64,000 bases of DNA from an uncultured Anaerolineae bacterium (GTDB taxonomy: Bacteria; Chloroflexota; Anaerolineae; Aggregatilineales; Phototrophicaceae). This document shows positions 17,508-26,507 of the stretch, in pieces; the stretch's first letter is position 1; every line of letters begins with the position of its first letter. The translations under genes were made by a program, and so were the position numbers. Location: NCBI GenBank assembly GCA_934216615.1, contig CAKQCB010000005.1, positions 62,001 to 126,000 on the forward strand, in the 5' to 3' direction. Below the pieces are notes generated by a model. The model was not told the origin of the DNA. It made no database searches and saw nothing but the letters and a program-made list of their open reading frames with translations.

Positions 17508-19109
17508 TTACCCACTTCGTCGGAATCGTCGCAAGATCATTTGAGGGACAGTGCGCACGCTCGACACGCCCAAGATGAACGCCAACGCAAAAAAGACGAT
17601 TGCGGCAATCCCCCCTGCGACCAGCGCTTGCACCCACAAGGAACTGGTTTGTAAAACAGGCAGGATCAAAAGAATCACGATCCCCATGCCCACAGAGGCG
17701 ATGAGCGTTTTTGCCGACTCGACCACAATCATACGGTCGCCCAGATCACCAATGCGTCGGCGTAACAGTATCCACAACACGCCTGCTTCCGCCAACGTCG
17801 TCAGCGCATTGGCTAACCCTAAGCCTGCAAATGCCCCGCGCGCGAGTGAATTTGGATCACCGATAAAACGGATGAACACAATGCTCAAGAGGATGTTCAT
17901 CGCCATCGCGATCACCCCAATGAAAACGGGCGTTTTAGTATCCGACAAGGCATAAAATGCCCGCGCTAATAATTCTAAAAGACTGTGTCCGGCGATGCCG
18001 ATGGCAAGAAACATGATAGCCCAAGCCGTTCCAGCGGTATCTTCAGATGTCCATGCACCGCGCTCAAACAGCAGGCCGATCAATACCTGCCCCAAAACAA
18101 TCAGCCCTACCGTAGACGGCAACGCTAAAAAGAGGACATTACGCATGGCGACGTTTAACCGCTCTTTAAAACCCTGCATATCCCCTTGTGCCGCCAATGC
18201 CGACAAGGTTGGAAAGACCGCCGTACCCATGCTTTGCGCAATCATCCCTAACGCGAAGAACATCAAGTTCCATGCGTTGATGAACACCGAACGGCTTCCG
18301 TGAATCATGCCTGAAGTCAAGTTCACATTCACAATGAAATTTAATTGGACGACGGCCAGCCCTAATACCCGTGGCCCCATTAAAAATAAGACTTCACGTG
18401 TGCCTTTAACTCTGGGGTCGGGTAAAAACCGTAACTTCGCGCCGATGCCCCGTAAGCCGGGCAACTGCACAATCAAATGTAAGGCGGAGCCTAAAATCGC
18501 GCCGAGCACTAACCCATAGACCGCTTTTTCGGGCGGGAATAAACGGGTTAACACCAACGCCCCGAAGATTTGCCCAATATTATTCATGCTCAACGCAATG
18601 GAGGGGTAAAGAAACAGCTGACGGGCGTTCAAAATCCCCATCAGCAACCCGCTGATGCTGAAAATCACCACCGTGATCATCAGCCATTGGGTTAATTCGA
18701 CGGTCAAGGCTTGGCTGGCGGGTGAATCTTCAGGGACAAGCAACGTCGGGACAATCGTCGGCGCGGTGATGATGAACAGGATAGAAATCAGCGTGGCGAT
18801 CAAGGCCGCGCACGTCATCACCGAGCTGGCGAGACGCCATGCGCCTTCTTCATCATTGGCCGCGAAAAAACGGTTGAACACCGGAATAAACGACGAACCC
18901 AACGCCCCCCCCGCCACTAAAACAAAGATGGTTTCAGGGATGCGCTGGGCGGCATAAAAAGCATCTGATGCAGAGTCCGCACCCAATGTTGCGTTAAAGA
19001 CCGCCGACCGAACAAGACCTAATAGCCCACTGGCAAGGAACCCAAGCAGGACAATGAAGGCAGCACGTAAAACTTGACGATTATTCAGCGCATTTTTTTG
19101 TGTGGACAA
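17508..19109 (-). CDS. murJ: Lipid II flippase MurJ (MviN)
   Basis: 533 residues with about 14 membrane segments. The N-terminus has SGLLGLVRSAVFNATLGADS, ASDAFYAAQRIPE and GGALGSSFIPVFN, the conserved MurJ blocks whose Arg residues line the central cavity. Members of this MOP-superfamily group flip the lipid-linked peptidoglycan precursor across the membrane. A second block, LLELLARAFYALSDTKTPV, is also typical. It stands alone, 37 bases before the STAS-like gene's end on the same strand. Confidence 0.93.
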   Translation of the reverse strand: MSTQKNALNNRQVLRAAFIVLLGFLASGLLGLVRSAVFNATLGADSASDAFYAAQRIPETIFVLVAGGALGSSFIPVFNRFFAANDEEGAWRLASSVMTCAALIATLISILFIITAPTIVPTLLVPEDSPASQALTVELTQWLMITVVIFSISGLLMGILNARQLFLYPSIALSMNNIGQIFGALVLTRLFPPEKAVYGLVLGAILGSALHLIVQLPGLRGIGAKLRFLPDPRVKGTREVLFLMGPRVLGLAVVQLNFIVNVNLTSGMIHGSRSVFINAWNLMFFALGMIAQSMGTAVFPTLSALAAQGDMQGFKERLNVAMRNVLFLALPSTVGLIVLGQVLIGLLFERGAWTSEDTAGTAWAIMFLAIGIAGHSLLELLARAFYALSDTKTPVFIGVIAMAMNILLSIVFIRFIGDPNSLARGAFAGLGLANALTTLAEAGVLWILLRRRIGDLGDRMIVVESAKTLIASVGMGIVILLILPVLQTSSLWVQALVAGGIAAIVFFALAFILGVSSVRTVPQMILRRFRRSG

Positions 19110-19146
19110 CAGCTTTTTTACCTATAATTTGGGCGGAATTCCCGAA

Positions 19147-19542
19147 TTATAAGTGAACTTCAGCGAATGTGCGTAGGGTTGGATCGAGTTCGTATAAAGC
19201 CATCATACTGGATTCGTATGTTTCATGGATTTGAATCGGTAGGTTCAGCGTCGTTGCCAGAACCGAAACCACAAAAATCACGTGTTTATCTTTGCTCACC
19301 ACGATGACAGAAACTTTACGCTCGTTTTGTAAGCTAGAAAAAATATTGTACATGTCGATGATGCGGGTAGGGTACGAGCGAACTTCTGTTAGGTCTACAT
19401 AGAGGTGGTAACAATGAGCATTTAAATGGGTCAATGTAGATATTTGATTTTTCACCATGTCTAGGGCTTCTAGTGAAATATCCCCTTCAAACTTACAATG
19501 CAGTAATTTGCGGTTATGCATCCAAGATACATGCACTGCCAT
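19147..19542 (-). CDS. STAS/SpoIIAA-like small protein
   Basis: 131 residues, soluble. The strand-helix-strand order with LYVDLTEVRSYPT and SVIVVSKDKHVIFVV matches the gene at 7836-8228 (ICDLTGIETYPT), and more distantly the six paralogues at 25.5-28.6 kb. The Asp of VDLT is shared by all eight. A regulatory anti-anti-sigma-like role is possible, but the usual phosphorylatable Ser/Thr is not obvious. The upstream gap has an 11-bp inverted repeat. Confidence 0.5.
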   Translation of the reverse strand: MAVHVSWMHNRKLLHCKFEGDISLEALDMVKNQISTLTHLNAHCYHLYVDLTEVRSYPTRIIDMYNIFSSLQNERKVSVIVVSKDKHVIFVVSVLATTLNLPIQIHETYESSMMALYELDPTLRTFAEVHL

Positions 19543-19584
19543 TCTACTTGCGACCTCTCAACTCTAAAAATAGACATTGCACAA

Positions 19585-19644
19585 ATTATTTCACATTTAA
19601 CCTCGGTTGTAGTCAAAAATTACCTAAAATAATTGTGAAATAAT
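19585..19644. promoter_or_regulatory. Inverted repeat upstream of a STAS-like gene
   Basis: ATTATTTCACA (19585-19595) and TGTGAAATAAT (19634-19644) are perfect inverted arms. The right arm also starts a direct repeat ATAATTGTGAA (19629-19650). Placed upstream of the minus-strand gene at 19542; a protein-binding role is inferred. Confidence 0.35.
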
Positions 19645-19718
19645 TGTGAATGAAGGATGTCTCGCCCCTATTTCTTAATTTATTCGCAAACCAAACAGAC
19701 AGCGCATGCCCCTAAATA

Positions 19719-19751
19719 AAAACACATGGAGAGGACGTCCCCATGTGTTTT
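19719..19751 (-). terminator. Terminator of the PucC-family transporter gene
   Basis: AAAACACATGG (19719-19729) pairs with CCATGTGTTTT (19741-19751), with an inner GGACGTCC palindrome in the loop. The minus-strand continuation is TTTATTTAGG, so it ends the transporter transcript. Confidence 0.75.
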
Positions 19752-19784
19752 AAAATGTGCGTTGAATAGGCTCAGCAAATGGCG

Positions 19785-21176
19785 TTAGTCTAACGCGCCT
19801 ACAAATACCTGTTCAGCGTCTTTTGTTTCTTCTTTAACGGTCAGCTTGATCTGCGTTAAGGCCCAGAAAGTGACCACTAGCCCAATCGTGCCGATCAAGA
19901 ATACCAACCCATAAGCGATACCATGATCATTCGCGCCAAAAGGAGTAGACAGGAACAAGTCGCGTAAAATCCCACCGCCAGACACGCCCGCGCCACGCGC
20001 TAAGGTCACCACCAACGTCCAGAAACCGAGGAACGTCCCCGCCTGCCCGAACGGACTCATATCCATCATTAAGCCGAGCGTGCCGACGTTCCAGAAGCCT
20101 AACCCCAACCCCAGCGTGATGAGCGCGGGGGTCACCAAACCACGAATATCAGCAAAAGACGAGAACGCCAATAAACCAAAGGTCAAAATGAGTATCGCAA
20201 CACCAATATAAGACATCTTGGTATTGGTCAAAGATTTGTACCGACGGCCTAAAAATAAGAAGGCGATAGTTCCGAGGATGGACATACTGCCCCAATAGGC
20301 AGAAAAGCGCGTCGTCACACGCACCGGCATTTCAAAAACGTCGGCAGCAAACGGTTCCAAAATCAAGTCTTGAGAGAAAGCGAATAACATCGATAGCGCG
20401 AGATACCAGAAGAAGAAGCGGGTTTGACGGTTATTCCATGCCAAGCTCAAATCGTGGAGCATCGAACTGGGTTTGGAGGTTGCCGTTTCTTCTTGCACAA
20501 TCGGGCCAGATTTACGCCGTCTTTCTTCACCCACCAGCGAGATGAACCAAATAAAAGCGAGGATCAACGCCGCGTACAAGAATAAGTTTTGGAGGGTTTC
20601 GGGGGAATACGCCAAACCTGTAACGCCATCATTGGCATCTTCGGGAAGCATGACGCCGAATAAAATACCGCCGACCGTAAAACCGACTAATAAGAACGTC
20701 CAGACGATGCCGACAGCACGACCCCGCTGGCTTGTCGATGCCCTGTCATAGATGAGCGCGAGAAAAGTCCCGCCAGAAATCGCCGTGCCTAAACTAAACA
20801 ATAATAACGAGATGACCATGACCACCCAGATCATGGGATCGTTCCGATCAGCCCCCCTTAACAGAGACGCTGTCGTCATGCCCAAAGCCGCGATGCTGAA
20901 GGCCATCATCAAACGGCCAAGCCACACCCAGAAAAGGCGTTGATAGCCAAAAATAGCGCGACGATCTGAGATGCGCCCGACCCAAATACCCACCGGAGCC
21001 AAGAAGTAGCGTAATGCCACCAAGAGGCCAATCGGCGTGGCATTAAAACCCAAATCGCTAATCATGACACGGTTCCAAATACCCGTGGCAATAATATCTG
21101 CCATCCCAGAGCCGAGATGGAATAAACCAATTTTAAGATTACTACCTATAGATAGGTTGCGGGGCTGCTCAGTCAT
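19785..21176 (-). CDS. PucC-type (BCD family) MFS transporter
   Basis: 463 residues, about 12 membrane segments. The N-terminus LKIGLFHLGSGMADIIATGI followed by NRVMISDLGFNATPIGLLVAL, RYFLAPVGIWVGRISD and GYQRLFWVWLGR follows the pattern of the PucC/LhaA/bch2 family rather than general MFS drug pumps. Family members assist assembly of photosynthetic antenna complexes or bacteriochlorophyll delivery. No bch, puf or carotenoid gene is in this window, so whether the host is phototrophic or the gene was retained for another use is open. A 10-bp tandem repeat GTAGATTTTA lies at 21197-21216 in its promoter region. Confidence 0.7.
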   Translation of the reverse strand: MTEQPRNLSIGSNLKIGLFHLGSGMADIIATGIWNRVMISDLGFNATPIGLLVALRYFLAPVGIWVGRISDRRAIFGYQRLFWVWLGRLMMAFSIAALGMTTASLLRGADRNDPMIWVVMVISLLLFSLGTAISGGTFLALIYDRASTSQRGRAVGIVWTFLLVGFTVGGILFGVMLPEDANDGVTGLAYSPETLQNLFLYAALILAFIWFISLVGEERRRKSGPIVQEETATSKPSSMLHDLSLAWNNRQTRFFFWYLALSMLFAFSQDLILEPFAADVFEMPVRVTTRFSAYWGSMSILGTIAFLFLGRRYKSLTNTKMSYIGVAILILTFGLLAFSSFADIRGLVTPALITLGLGLGFWNVGTLGLMMDMSPFGQAGTFLGFWTLVVTLARGAGVSGGGILRDLFLSTPFGANDHGIAYGLVFLIGTIGLVVTFWALTQIKLTVKEETKDAEQVFVGALD

Positions 21177-21196
21177 TTAGTTATTCTCAACTTCTT

Positions 21197-21216
21197 GTAG
21201 ATTTTAGTAGATTTTA
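21197..21216. repeat. 10-bp tandem repeat in a divergent promoter region
   Basis: GTAGATTTTA occurs twice head to tail (21197-21206 and 21207-21216), 21 bases upstream of the transporter start and far upstream of uspA. It might be a regulator site; the sample is too small to say more. Confidence 0.3.
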
Positions 21217-21438
21217 CGTCAATTTTCGTATGTTTCAATCGACAATGTGCTTCAAATTGGTTTTTTGTCGCATGACAGCTATCGTCATTTCCCATGCTGA
21301 TCGACATATTCTTGGCATATCACTGTTTTCATTCTCTGAAAGACCTACTAAAATTAAGAGACATGCGGTGCATTATGCATTCTTCAGGTACACTCACATT
21401 GAATTTATGAATACGTATTTATGATTTAAGGGGGAGTC

Positions 21439-21906
21439 GTGACAACAAGCCGTTATCAAAAAATAATTGTGCCACTCGATGGATCAGGATGGTCACAGCG
21501 TGCTATACCCCACGCGCTCCACCTTGCACGTACCAATGACGCAGAATTAATCCTCACGCACGTATTCACCTCACCCAGTCGTGAGTTCACCGATCAATTA
21601 GCACTCGCCCACCAAGAAGAACAGATTCAACATTTACGCCAACAGGCAAAACGCTATTTAGTCGGCGTTCGCAGTGAACTACGCCGAGAGAATATCCGTG
21701 TACGCACGCACTACATCGAAGGCTCAGCGACTGAAGGCGTTGCCAGTCTGTTATGTGACTACATCATGAGTGAAAAAGCCGACCTTGTGGTGATGAGCAC
21801 CCATGGCCGAACGGGGGTTTCACGCTTATTGTTCGGAAGCATCGCGCGGAGCGTAATGGAATGTATTGATATTCCCGTGATGTTGATTCAACCCGAAAAA
21901 GAATAG
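21439..21906 (+). CDS. Universal stress protein UspA family
   Basis: 155 residues, GTG start after GGGGGA. The fold markers are IIVPLDGSGWSQRAIPHALHLA at the N-terminus (given here in part), ADLVVMSTHGRTGVSRLLFG and SIARSVMECIDIPVMLI. The GRTGVSRLLFGS stretch is the ATP-binding G-2x-G-9x-G-S/T loop, so an ATP-binding UspA is expected. Its exact role in stress cannot be read. The 3' end overlaps the convergent DUF402 gene by 19 bases. Confidence 0.88.
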   Translation: MTTSRYQKIIVPLDGSGWSQRAIPHALHLARTNDAELILTHVFTSPSREFTDQLALAHQEEQIQHLRQQAKRYLVGVRSELRRENIRVRTHYIEGSATEGVASLLCDYIMSEKADLVVMSTHGRTGVSRLLFGSIARSVMECIDIPVMLIQPEKE

Positions 21907-22394
21907 TTCTTATCGAGCGTATCCGCTGGATGAAATGGTTTCTCTTGTCTGGCGGAAAGCTCTCTAATCGTTTGAACGGCTGACCACACTTCTTGCACTT
22001 CCTCGTCTGCCAATTGCAGTTGTTCAAATTCATCTTCATCTAACAACAGCACGTCGCCATTGGGGGCGATAAAAACGTCTAACGCCAAATCGTCAGACGC
22101 GACTTCATCCTGCGTGATCACGGCGGGGCGCGTGATATTACAATACCACCCCTTCAGTTGATGGGTGTCACGGTCGATCAGGCGAAAGACGTTATACCAG
22201 CGGTCGGCGTAAAAGTATTCGATAAAGAGGTCATTGCGCTTATAGGTGACGTATCCCGCATCGTGCGAATCGCGGTTGAAATAGGCGTATAGACAGACGT
22301 ATTGATCGCCGTCCTGCTCGATCACTTCGCCTTTATACGACCATGTAACCTTACCCGAAGCGTCTTGTTTTTTTACAGTGATTTTTTGAGCCAT
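21888..22394 (-). CDS. DUF402 domain protein
   Basis: 168 residues, soluble. WYNVFRLIDRDTHQLKGWYC, NITRPAVI and the acidic run LALDVFIAPNGDVLLLDEDEF match the DUF402/FomD-like fold, whose studied members hydrolyse nucleoside phosphates or phosphonate-nucleotide intermediates with divalent metals. Asp and Glu residues in the last motif are the likely metal ligands. It lies 34 bases downstream of the glycosyltransferase gene, sharing its strand. Substrate unknown. Confidence 0.7.
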   Translation of the reverse strand: MAQKITVKKQDASGKVTWSYKGEVIEQDGDQYVCLYAYFNRDSHDAGYVTYKRNDLFIEYFYADRWYNVFRLIDRDTHQLKGWYCNITRPAVITQDEVASDDLALDVFIAPNGDVLLLDEDEFEQLQLADEEVQEVWSAVQTIRELSARQEKPFHPADTLDKNYSFSG

Positions 22395-22428
22395 TCATCT
22401 CATCTCATACGGCTAAAAGGTACGTCGC

Positions 22429-24171
22429 TCACGGCGCTGTGTCGTCGATAAACCACGCAGAATTTTCTTGCCCCTGCATTTCAATCACCTGCCGATCTGG
22501 AAACCGATCCAAAATCTGCTGGCGTTGGCTCTCGCTCGAAGCGCGCGCCGCAACAATGTCACTGGTGAGGTAGGGGTTGGTTTGTGCCATCAAAGTAGCA
22601 TACGCACGCCAGCGCACATCCGTCCCATTGATGATGACCAACACGGGCTGATCGCCATTCCGACGCGCTTCCAGTTCTGTGAGCAGTTGTCCGTTGATCA
22701 AGTTAAACCCGCGTAATGCCCCAATGCGAGGCACAGTATAGATGAAAAATGTCCCAACGGTCACAATCGTGAGGCCGACATAGAGGGCGCGACGATTCAC
22801 GTTTTGCGCGACCCACGCCAAAGGCAACGCGCTGATGATGGCGAGAGCGGTCAAGCCTTCAAAATAGTAACGGGTGCTGTAGCGTTGGGAGCCGATCCAA
22901 TACGCCAGTTGGAAAATGATGAGAGAGATCGCCGCGCCTATCAGCATCCACACCCATACTTTTTGGGCATCTCGCAAGAGGATCAACGGCGCGCATACCC
23001 AGATCATCAAGCCGATGAGACACACCCATGCAAACTGCGGGTCTGTGATGAGGCGTCCCTGTTCAAAGCTGAAGGGGAAGGCTAACCACGCCAACCCAAG
23101 CGCGAACCATAAAAAGACCCAATGGCTCTGTTTCCGAAAGATCACGATAAAACCAAGTGGCAAGAGAATCCAACTGATCCCAATGATTGGATAGTAGTTC
23201 CCCTCCACTGTAAATTGATGATGAAGCTCTGGTTTAAGCTGACCGTTGGCATCTAATACTGTACCTAACTGCCAGCCGAACAAATCCGCCGCGCTGAGGG
23301 ACAAATCAAAGCGCATATGACGCACGCCTTTTTCCAGCGTGTGGGTGTTACGTCCGTAGCCTTCGCCAAACCCTACCTGATCATAATCCCACACATACAA
23401 GTAAAGATTGTCTGTCGGTTTACCAGTGGCTTGCAGGTTATAGAGCGGTACGAGTAATGAAAAAGTGAGGCTGATCACGCTCAAGAGCAGGAGAGGTTTT
23501 AACGTGCGCCAAATCTGCCCCCAGTGGGGGATTTCGCGCACCAAGCCGACCAATGACCATGTGACAAAGGGCGCGGCGATGGCGAGCGCCGTTAACGGAC
23601 GACTGGCGATGAGGAAGCCTAATGCTACCCCCGCAAGAAGCCCCCATCGCAAAACCTTACGCCGTTTTTCGATGCGCCAAAACGCATACATAAACAGCGT
23701 CGTCCAAAACAGCGCGGATGTATGCCCCATCAAGCTGGCGCTGAGCAATACCACTGCTGGCGAAAATGCCGTCAATGTGGCGGCGATCACGCCTGTATCA
23801 CGGTTGAAGATTTCGGCACCCAAACGATAGACAACGGCCACTGTTAGCGAGGCAAAAAAAGCATTGATCACCCACGATTGCCCCAACACCTCACCGACCG
23901 CTAACTGTAAAGGCCAGCCCACCGTATATTTCCCGAAGCGAACGCCATCACGGTCTACGACGAACGGCTGCCAATAAGAGGTTGATGGGTCTAGGGAAGG
24001 GACGACGAAATTGCCCCCCGCAATCGCCCGCGCTTGAAAGATGTACGCCATCTCATCTTCTAGATGGGGTAAACGCTCAAACACTTGACGGCTAAAATAG
24101 GCACTGAGAGCAAAGGAAAGTAATGTCAGCCCAACAACGAACCAGTGAGTGGCTTGAAACTGCTTTTTCAC
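22429..24171 (-). CDS. GT39-like polytopic membrane glycosyltransferase
   Basis: 580 residues with about twelve membrane segments and a short soluble C-terminus. The first loop has LPHLEDEMAYIFQARAIAGG, where the DE pair matches the catalytic acidic position of lipid-linked-sugar-dependent mannosyl/arabinosyltransferases (PMT/ArnT/GT39). The enzyme should glycosylate a substrate outside the membrane. It is distinct from the gene at 4787-6802, whose matching loop reads NETE. The acceptor is unknown, and no glycan cluster surrounds it. Confidence 0.7.
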   Translation of the reverse strand: MKKQFQATHWFVVGLTLLSFALSAYFSRQVFERLPHLEDEMAYIFQARAIAGGNFVVPSLDPSTSYWQPFVVDRDGVRFGKYTVGWPLQLAVGEVLGQSWVINAFFASLTVAVVYRLGAEIFNRDTGVIAATLTAFSPAVVLLSASLMGHTSALFWTTLFMYAFWRIEKRRKVLRWGLLAGVALGFLIASRPLTALAIAAPFVTWSLVGLVREIPHWGQIWRTLKPLLLLSVISLTFSLLVPLYNLQATGKPTDNLYLYVWDYDQVGFGEGYGRNTHTLEKGVRHMRFDLSLSAADLFGWQLGTVLDANGQLKPELHHQFTVEGNYYPIIGISWILLPLGFIVIFRKQSHWVFLWFALGLAWLAFPFSFEQGRLITDPQFAWVCLIGLMIWVCAPLILLRDAQKVWVWMLIGAAISLIIFQLAYWIGSQRYSTRYYFEGLTALAIISALPLAWVAQNVNRRALYVGLTIVTVGTFFIYTVPRIGALRGFNLINGQLLTELEARRNGDQPVLVIINGTDVRWRAYATLMAQTNPYLTSDIVAARASSESQRQQILDRFPDRQVIEMQGQENSAWFIDDTAP

Positions 24172-24345
24172 AAAAAACCTATTAAATCTTTGTGTTTACA
24201 GGGAATCAGGTTTCTATTATAGCACCCGTAAAACCACTCTCACCATGACCCAGCGTGAGAAGCTAGTTAAGAATTTGGTATTTGCATGAAGTGTTTTCCC
24301 TACGTATTATGTGAATGAGGATGGTCAAGAGGAGAGTGATGAGAG

Positions 24346-25365
24346 ATGGCAGAAAATAAAGCAGAGCCATTGGTCGTGATTGCGGCAGATTTTTCAGACG
24401 AGATGATCGAAAAAATTCGCGACAGTGTGCCTCACATGCGCGTAGAGCGCCACTTTCCGCAAGTCCCGGAACAGCTTTGGCCTGAAGTCGAAATTTTATA
24501 TTCCATTCATACCTTCCCCGACCCTCAAGCCGTCCCACGCTTACGCTGGATACAAATGCACATGTCGGGCGTGAACCGCATCTTAAGCGAGCCGATTGCC
24601 CAAAGTCGCGATGTCACCATCACGACGGCCAGCGGTTTGCACGCGGGGATCATCGCCGAATACAGCTTGATGGCGATGTTGGCCTTCTCTCAAAAACTGT
24701 TGACGATGCAGGAATATCAACGCAAGGCTGAATGGCCGGAAGCCCGTTTTGAAATTTTCAGCCGTAAACCATTGCGCGGGCAAACGTTGGGTATCATCGG
24801 TTATGGAAGCATCGGCCGTGAATTAGCACGGATGGCCGACGCACTCGGCATGATCGTCTTAGCGAGCAAACGAGATGTGATGCACCCTGCCGACCACGAT
24901 CATTATCGAGAAGCGAATATGGGCGACCCTGAAGGCGAAATTCCGCGACGCATCTACCCACCAGAAGCCACCGTGTCGATGGTGCGCGAGTGTGATTTTG
25001 TGGTGGTCCTCAGCCCATTGACCGACAAAACAAACCAAAACATCGGCGAAGAAGTCTTTGATGCGATGAAGCCAACCGCGTATCTGATCAATGTTGCCAG
25101 AGGCGAAGTCGTCGATGAAGACGCGCTCATCAGCGCGTTGGCTGCTCATAAAATCGCCGGGGCGGCGCTCGACGTGTTCTCCGAGGAACCACTTCCAAGT
25201 ACAAGTCCTTTATGGAATTTAGATAACGTCATCATCAGCCCGCATATTGCAGGCAATCGTGAGGACTATCACGACGCGGTGACGGATATTTTCATCGAGA
25301 ACTTACGCCGTTACCAAGAGAATAAACCCCTACTGAATCTGGTCAAACCCGACTTCGGGTATTAA
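24346..25365 (+). CDS. D-isomer-specific 2-hydroxyacid dehydrogenase
   Basis: 339 residues. The NAD-binding Rossmann motif is GQTLGIIGYGSIGRELARMA. The catalytic triad of the family is visible as Arg in INVARGEVVDEDAL, Glu in DVFSEEPLP and His in SPHIAGN. The enzyme would interconvert a 2-oxoacid and a D-2-hydroxyacid. An insertion of about 40 residues after the first Rossmann half (region MHPADHDHYREANMGDPEGE) is larger than in D-lactate or glyoxylate reductases and resembles the glyoxylate/hydroxypyruvate-like branch. Specificity is not determinable. A strong site GGAGAG precedes the ATG. Confidence 0.85.
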   Translation: MAENKAEPLVVIAADFSDEMIEKIRDSVPHMRVERHFPQVPEQLWPEVEILYSIHTFPDPQAVPRLRWIQMHMSGVNRILSEPIAQSRDVTITTASGLHAGIIAEYSLMAMLAFSQKLLTMQEYQRKAEWPEARFEIFSRKPLRGQTLGIIGYGSIGRELARMADALGMIVLASKRDVMHPADHDHYREANMGDPEGEIPRRIYPPEATVSMVRECDFVVVLSPLTDKTNQNIGEEVFDAMKPTAYLINVARGEVVDEDALISALAAHKIAGAALDVFSEEPLPSTSPLWNLDNVIISPHIAGNREDYHDAVTDIFIENLRRYQENKPLLNLVKPDFGY

Positions 25366-25372
25366 CAAAACA

Positions 25373-25448
25373 GGTTGCACGCACAGGATATATATATACA
25401 GGGATACGATACTGCCTTCATCCCTTAACTTGGGTTGTGTGTGCAACC
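25373..25448. other. Nested stem-loop RNA candidate between two plus-strand genes
   Basis: GGTTGCACGCACA (25373-25385) pairs with TGTGTGTGCAACC (25436-25448), 13 bp with one G-U. Inside, AGGGAT (25400-25405) pairs with ATCCCT (25420-25425). An AT-rich TATATATATA run lies between. The right arm is followed by TTTCCGC, a poor T-run. It may be a terminator, an attenuator, or a small structured leader of the STAS-like cluster. Confidence 0.45.
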
Positions 25449-25527
25449 TTTCCGCTTATATGTGGCTATAGTTATCAAAAAAAACTGAAAAATCTTTCGA
25501 CTCCATCCTCATGATAGGTTTTTCCTG

Positions 25528-25546
25528 TACACTACTCTCTAGTGTA
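25528..25546. promoter_or_regulatory. Palindrome before the first STAS-like paralogue
   Basis: TACACTA-CTCTC-TAGTGTA is a perfect inverted repeat ten bases before the GAGG ribosome binding site (25556-25559) of the next gene. It could be an operator or a leader hairpin. I do not see it before the other five paralogues. Confidence 0.35.
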
Positions 25547-25567
25547 AAAACCATCGAGGTTGACATC

Positions 25568-25954
25568 ATGACAAGCATCAATACCATTGAACTCCTAGAA
25601 CCCAACATCATCCTTCTCAGCACTGAGGGGGAAATTAAGATTGATACCTACAACGAAATGGTGCAAAAGCGCGCGCAATTAGCCAAGCAATTAGGCTATG
25701 AAAAAGGGGCTTATACCGTCATTCTGGATGCGCGTAAGAGCTTCATCCGCCAATTGGATATTCGCAGTTTGTCGGCTGGCGCTGCTATGGAACCCACCCC
25801 TGAGTGTTATGTGCTCATCCGCAGTCACAGCAACATCATCTTGAACAATATCGCGAAATTCGCTGGCTCATTCGCGAAACAAACGCTGTTGATCGAAACC
25901 ACGATGGAAGGCGCAATCAAGCTTTGCCATAAACGTTTATACAGTTTAGTGTAA
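25568..25954 (+). CDS. STAS/SpoIIAA-like paralogue 1 of 6
   Basis: 128 residues from ATG 25568, eight bases after GAGGT; a longer frame from 25511 has no comparable site. Family landmarks: strand with LLSTEGEIKI, helix ending LGYEKGAY, core strand VILDARKSF, then LDIRSL, the Pro-rich turn MEPTPECYVL, and a C-terminal helix with AKQTLLIETTMEGAIKL. These landmarks recur in order in the next five genes. Closest in pattern to paralogue 2. No enzyme motif, signal or membrane segment. Function unknown; a STAS-like signalling or scaffold role is only inferred from fold. Confidence 0.55.
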   Translation: MTSINTIELLEPNIILLSTEGEIKIDTYNEMVQKRAQLAKQLGYEKGAYTVILDARKSFIRQLDIRSLSAGAAMEPTPECYVLIRSHSNIILNNIAKFAGSFAKQTLLIETTMEGAIKLCHKRLYSLV

Positions 25955-26013
25955 CAAATTGGAAATTATGGTACAGTCATCTCAGGCTTTGCACAACCAT
26001 TGGAGACGACATC

Positions 26014-26403
26014 ATGGCCTATCAATTCAAAGAGATTGAACAAAACATATTTCTCATCGAATGTACCGGCGAAGTCACGATGCAAGAGTTTGAAGAACTG
26101 ACGCAAGAATCGGCAAAGTTCGCTTCAAGCTTGGGGTTCGAGTCTAACAAACATATTGTTATCTTTGATATGCGCAAAGCGTTCCTGCGCGACCTCAATA
26201 TCTCCACCCTGCTTAAAGGCGCTTCGCTTCCCCCCGTTCCCGAATGCACCATCATTTTACCCAACCCCTCCAAGCAAATGACGAATAGTATTGCTCGGTT
26301 TGTACTGAACCTCGCCAAACAAAATTTACTGATCGCAACCAGTTATGATCACGCCCTCAAACTTGCAGAAAAACGGCTCGACAATCTCCGAATGAGGCGC
26401 TAA
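26014..26403 (+). CDS. STAS/SpoIIAA-like paralogue 2 of 6
   Basis: 129 residues; GGAGA (26002-26006) precedes the ATG. Shares with paralogue 1 the layout ECTGEVTMQEFE, LGFESNKHIVIFDMRKAF, LNISTL, LPPVPECTIILPN and SIARFVLNLAKQNLLIATS. The core Asp in IFDMRK is conserved. The 59-base gap to paralogue 1 lacks a terminator, so the two are probably co-transcribed. Function unknown. Confidence 0.6.
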   Translation: MAYQFKEIEQNIFLIECTGEVTMQEFEELTQESAKFASSLGFESNKHIVIFDMRKAFLRDLNISTLLKGASLPPVPECTIILPNPSKQMTNSIARFVLNLAKQNLLIATSYDHALKLAEKRLDNLRMRR

Positions 26404-26507
26404 GTAAATTTCTTTAGTGATCATAAAGCACGTTGCGCATAATTACGGAAGCCATAAAAAAACATTAATCTCATGTGAATTATTTATCCTTATTTAAGGA
26501 ATAGAAA

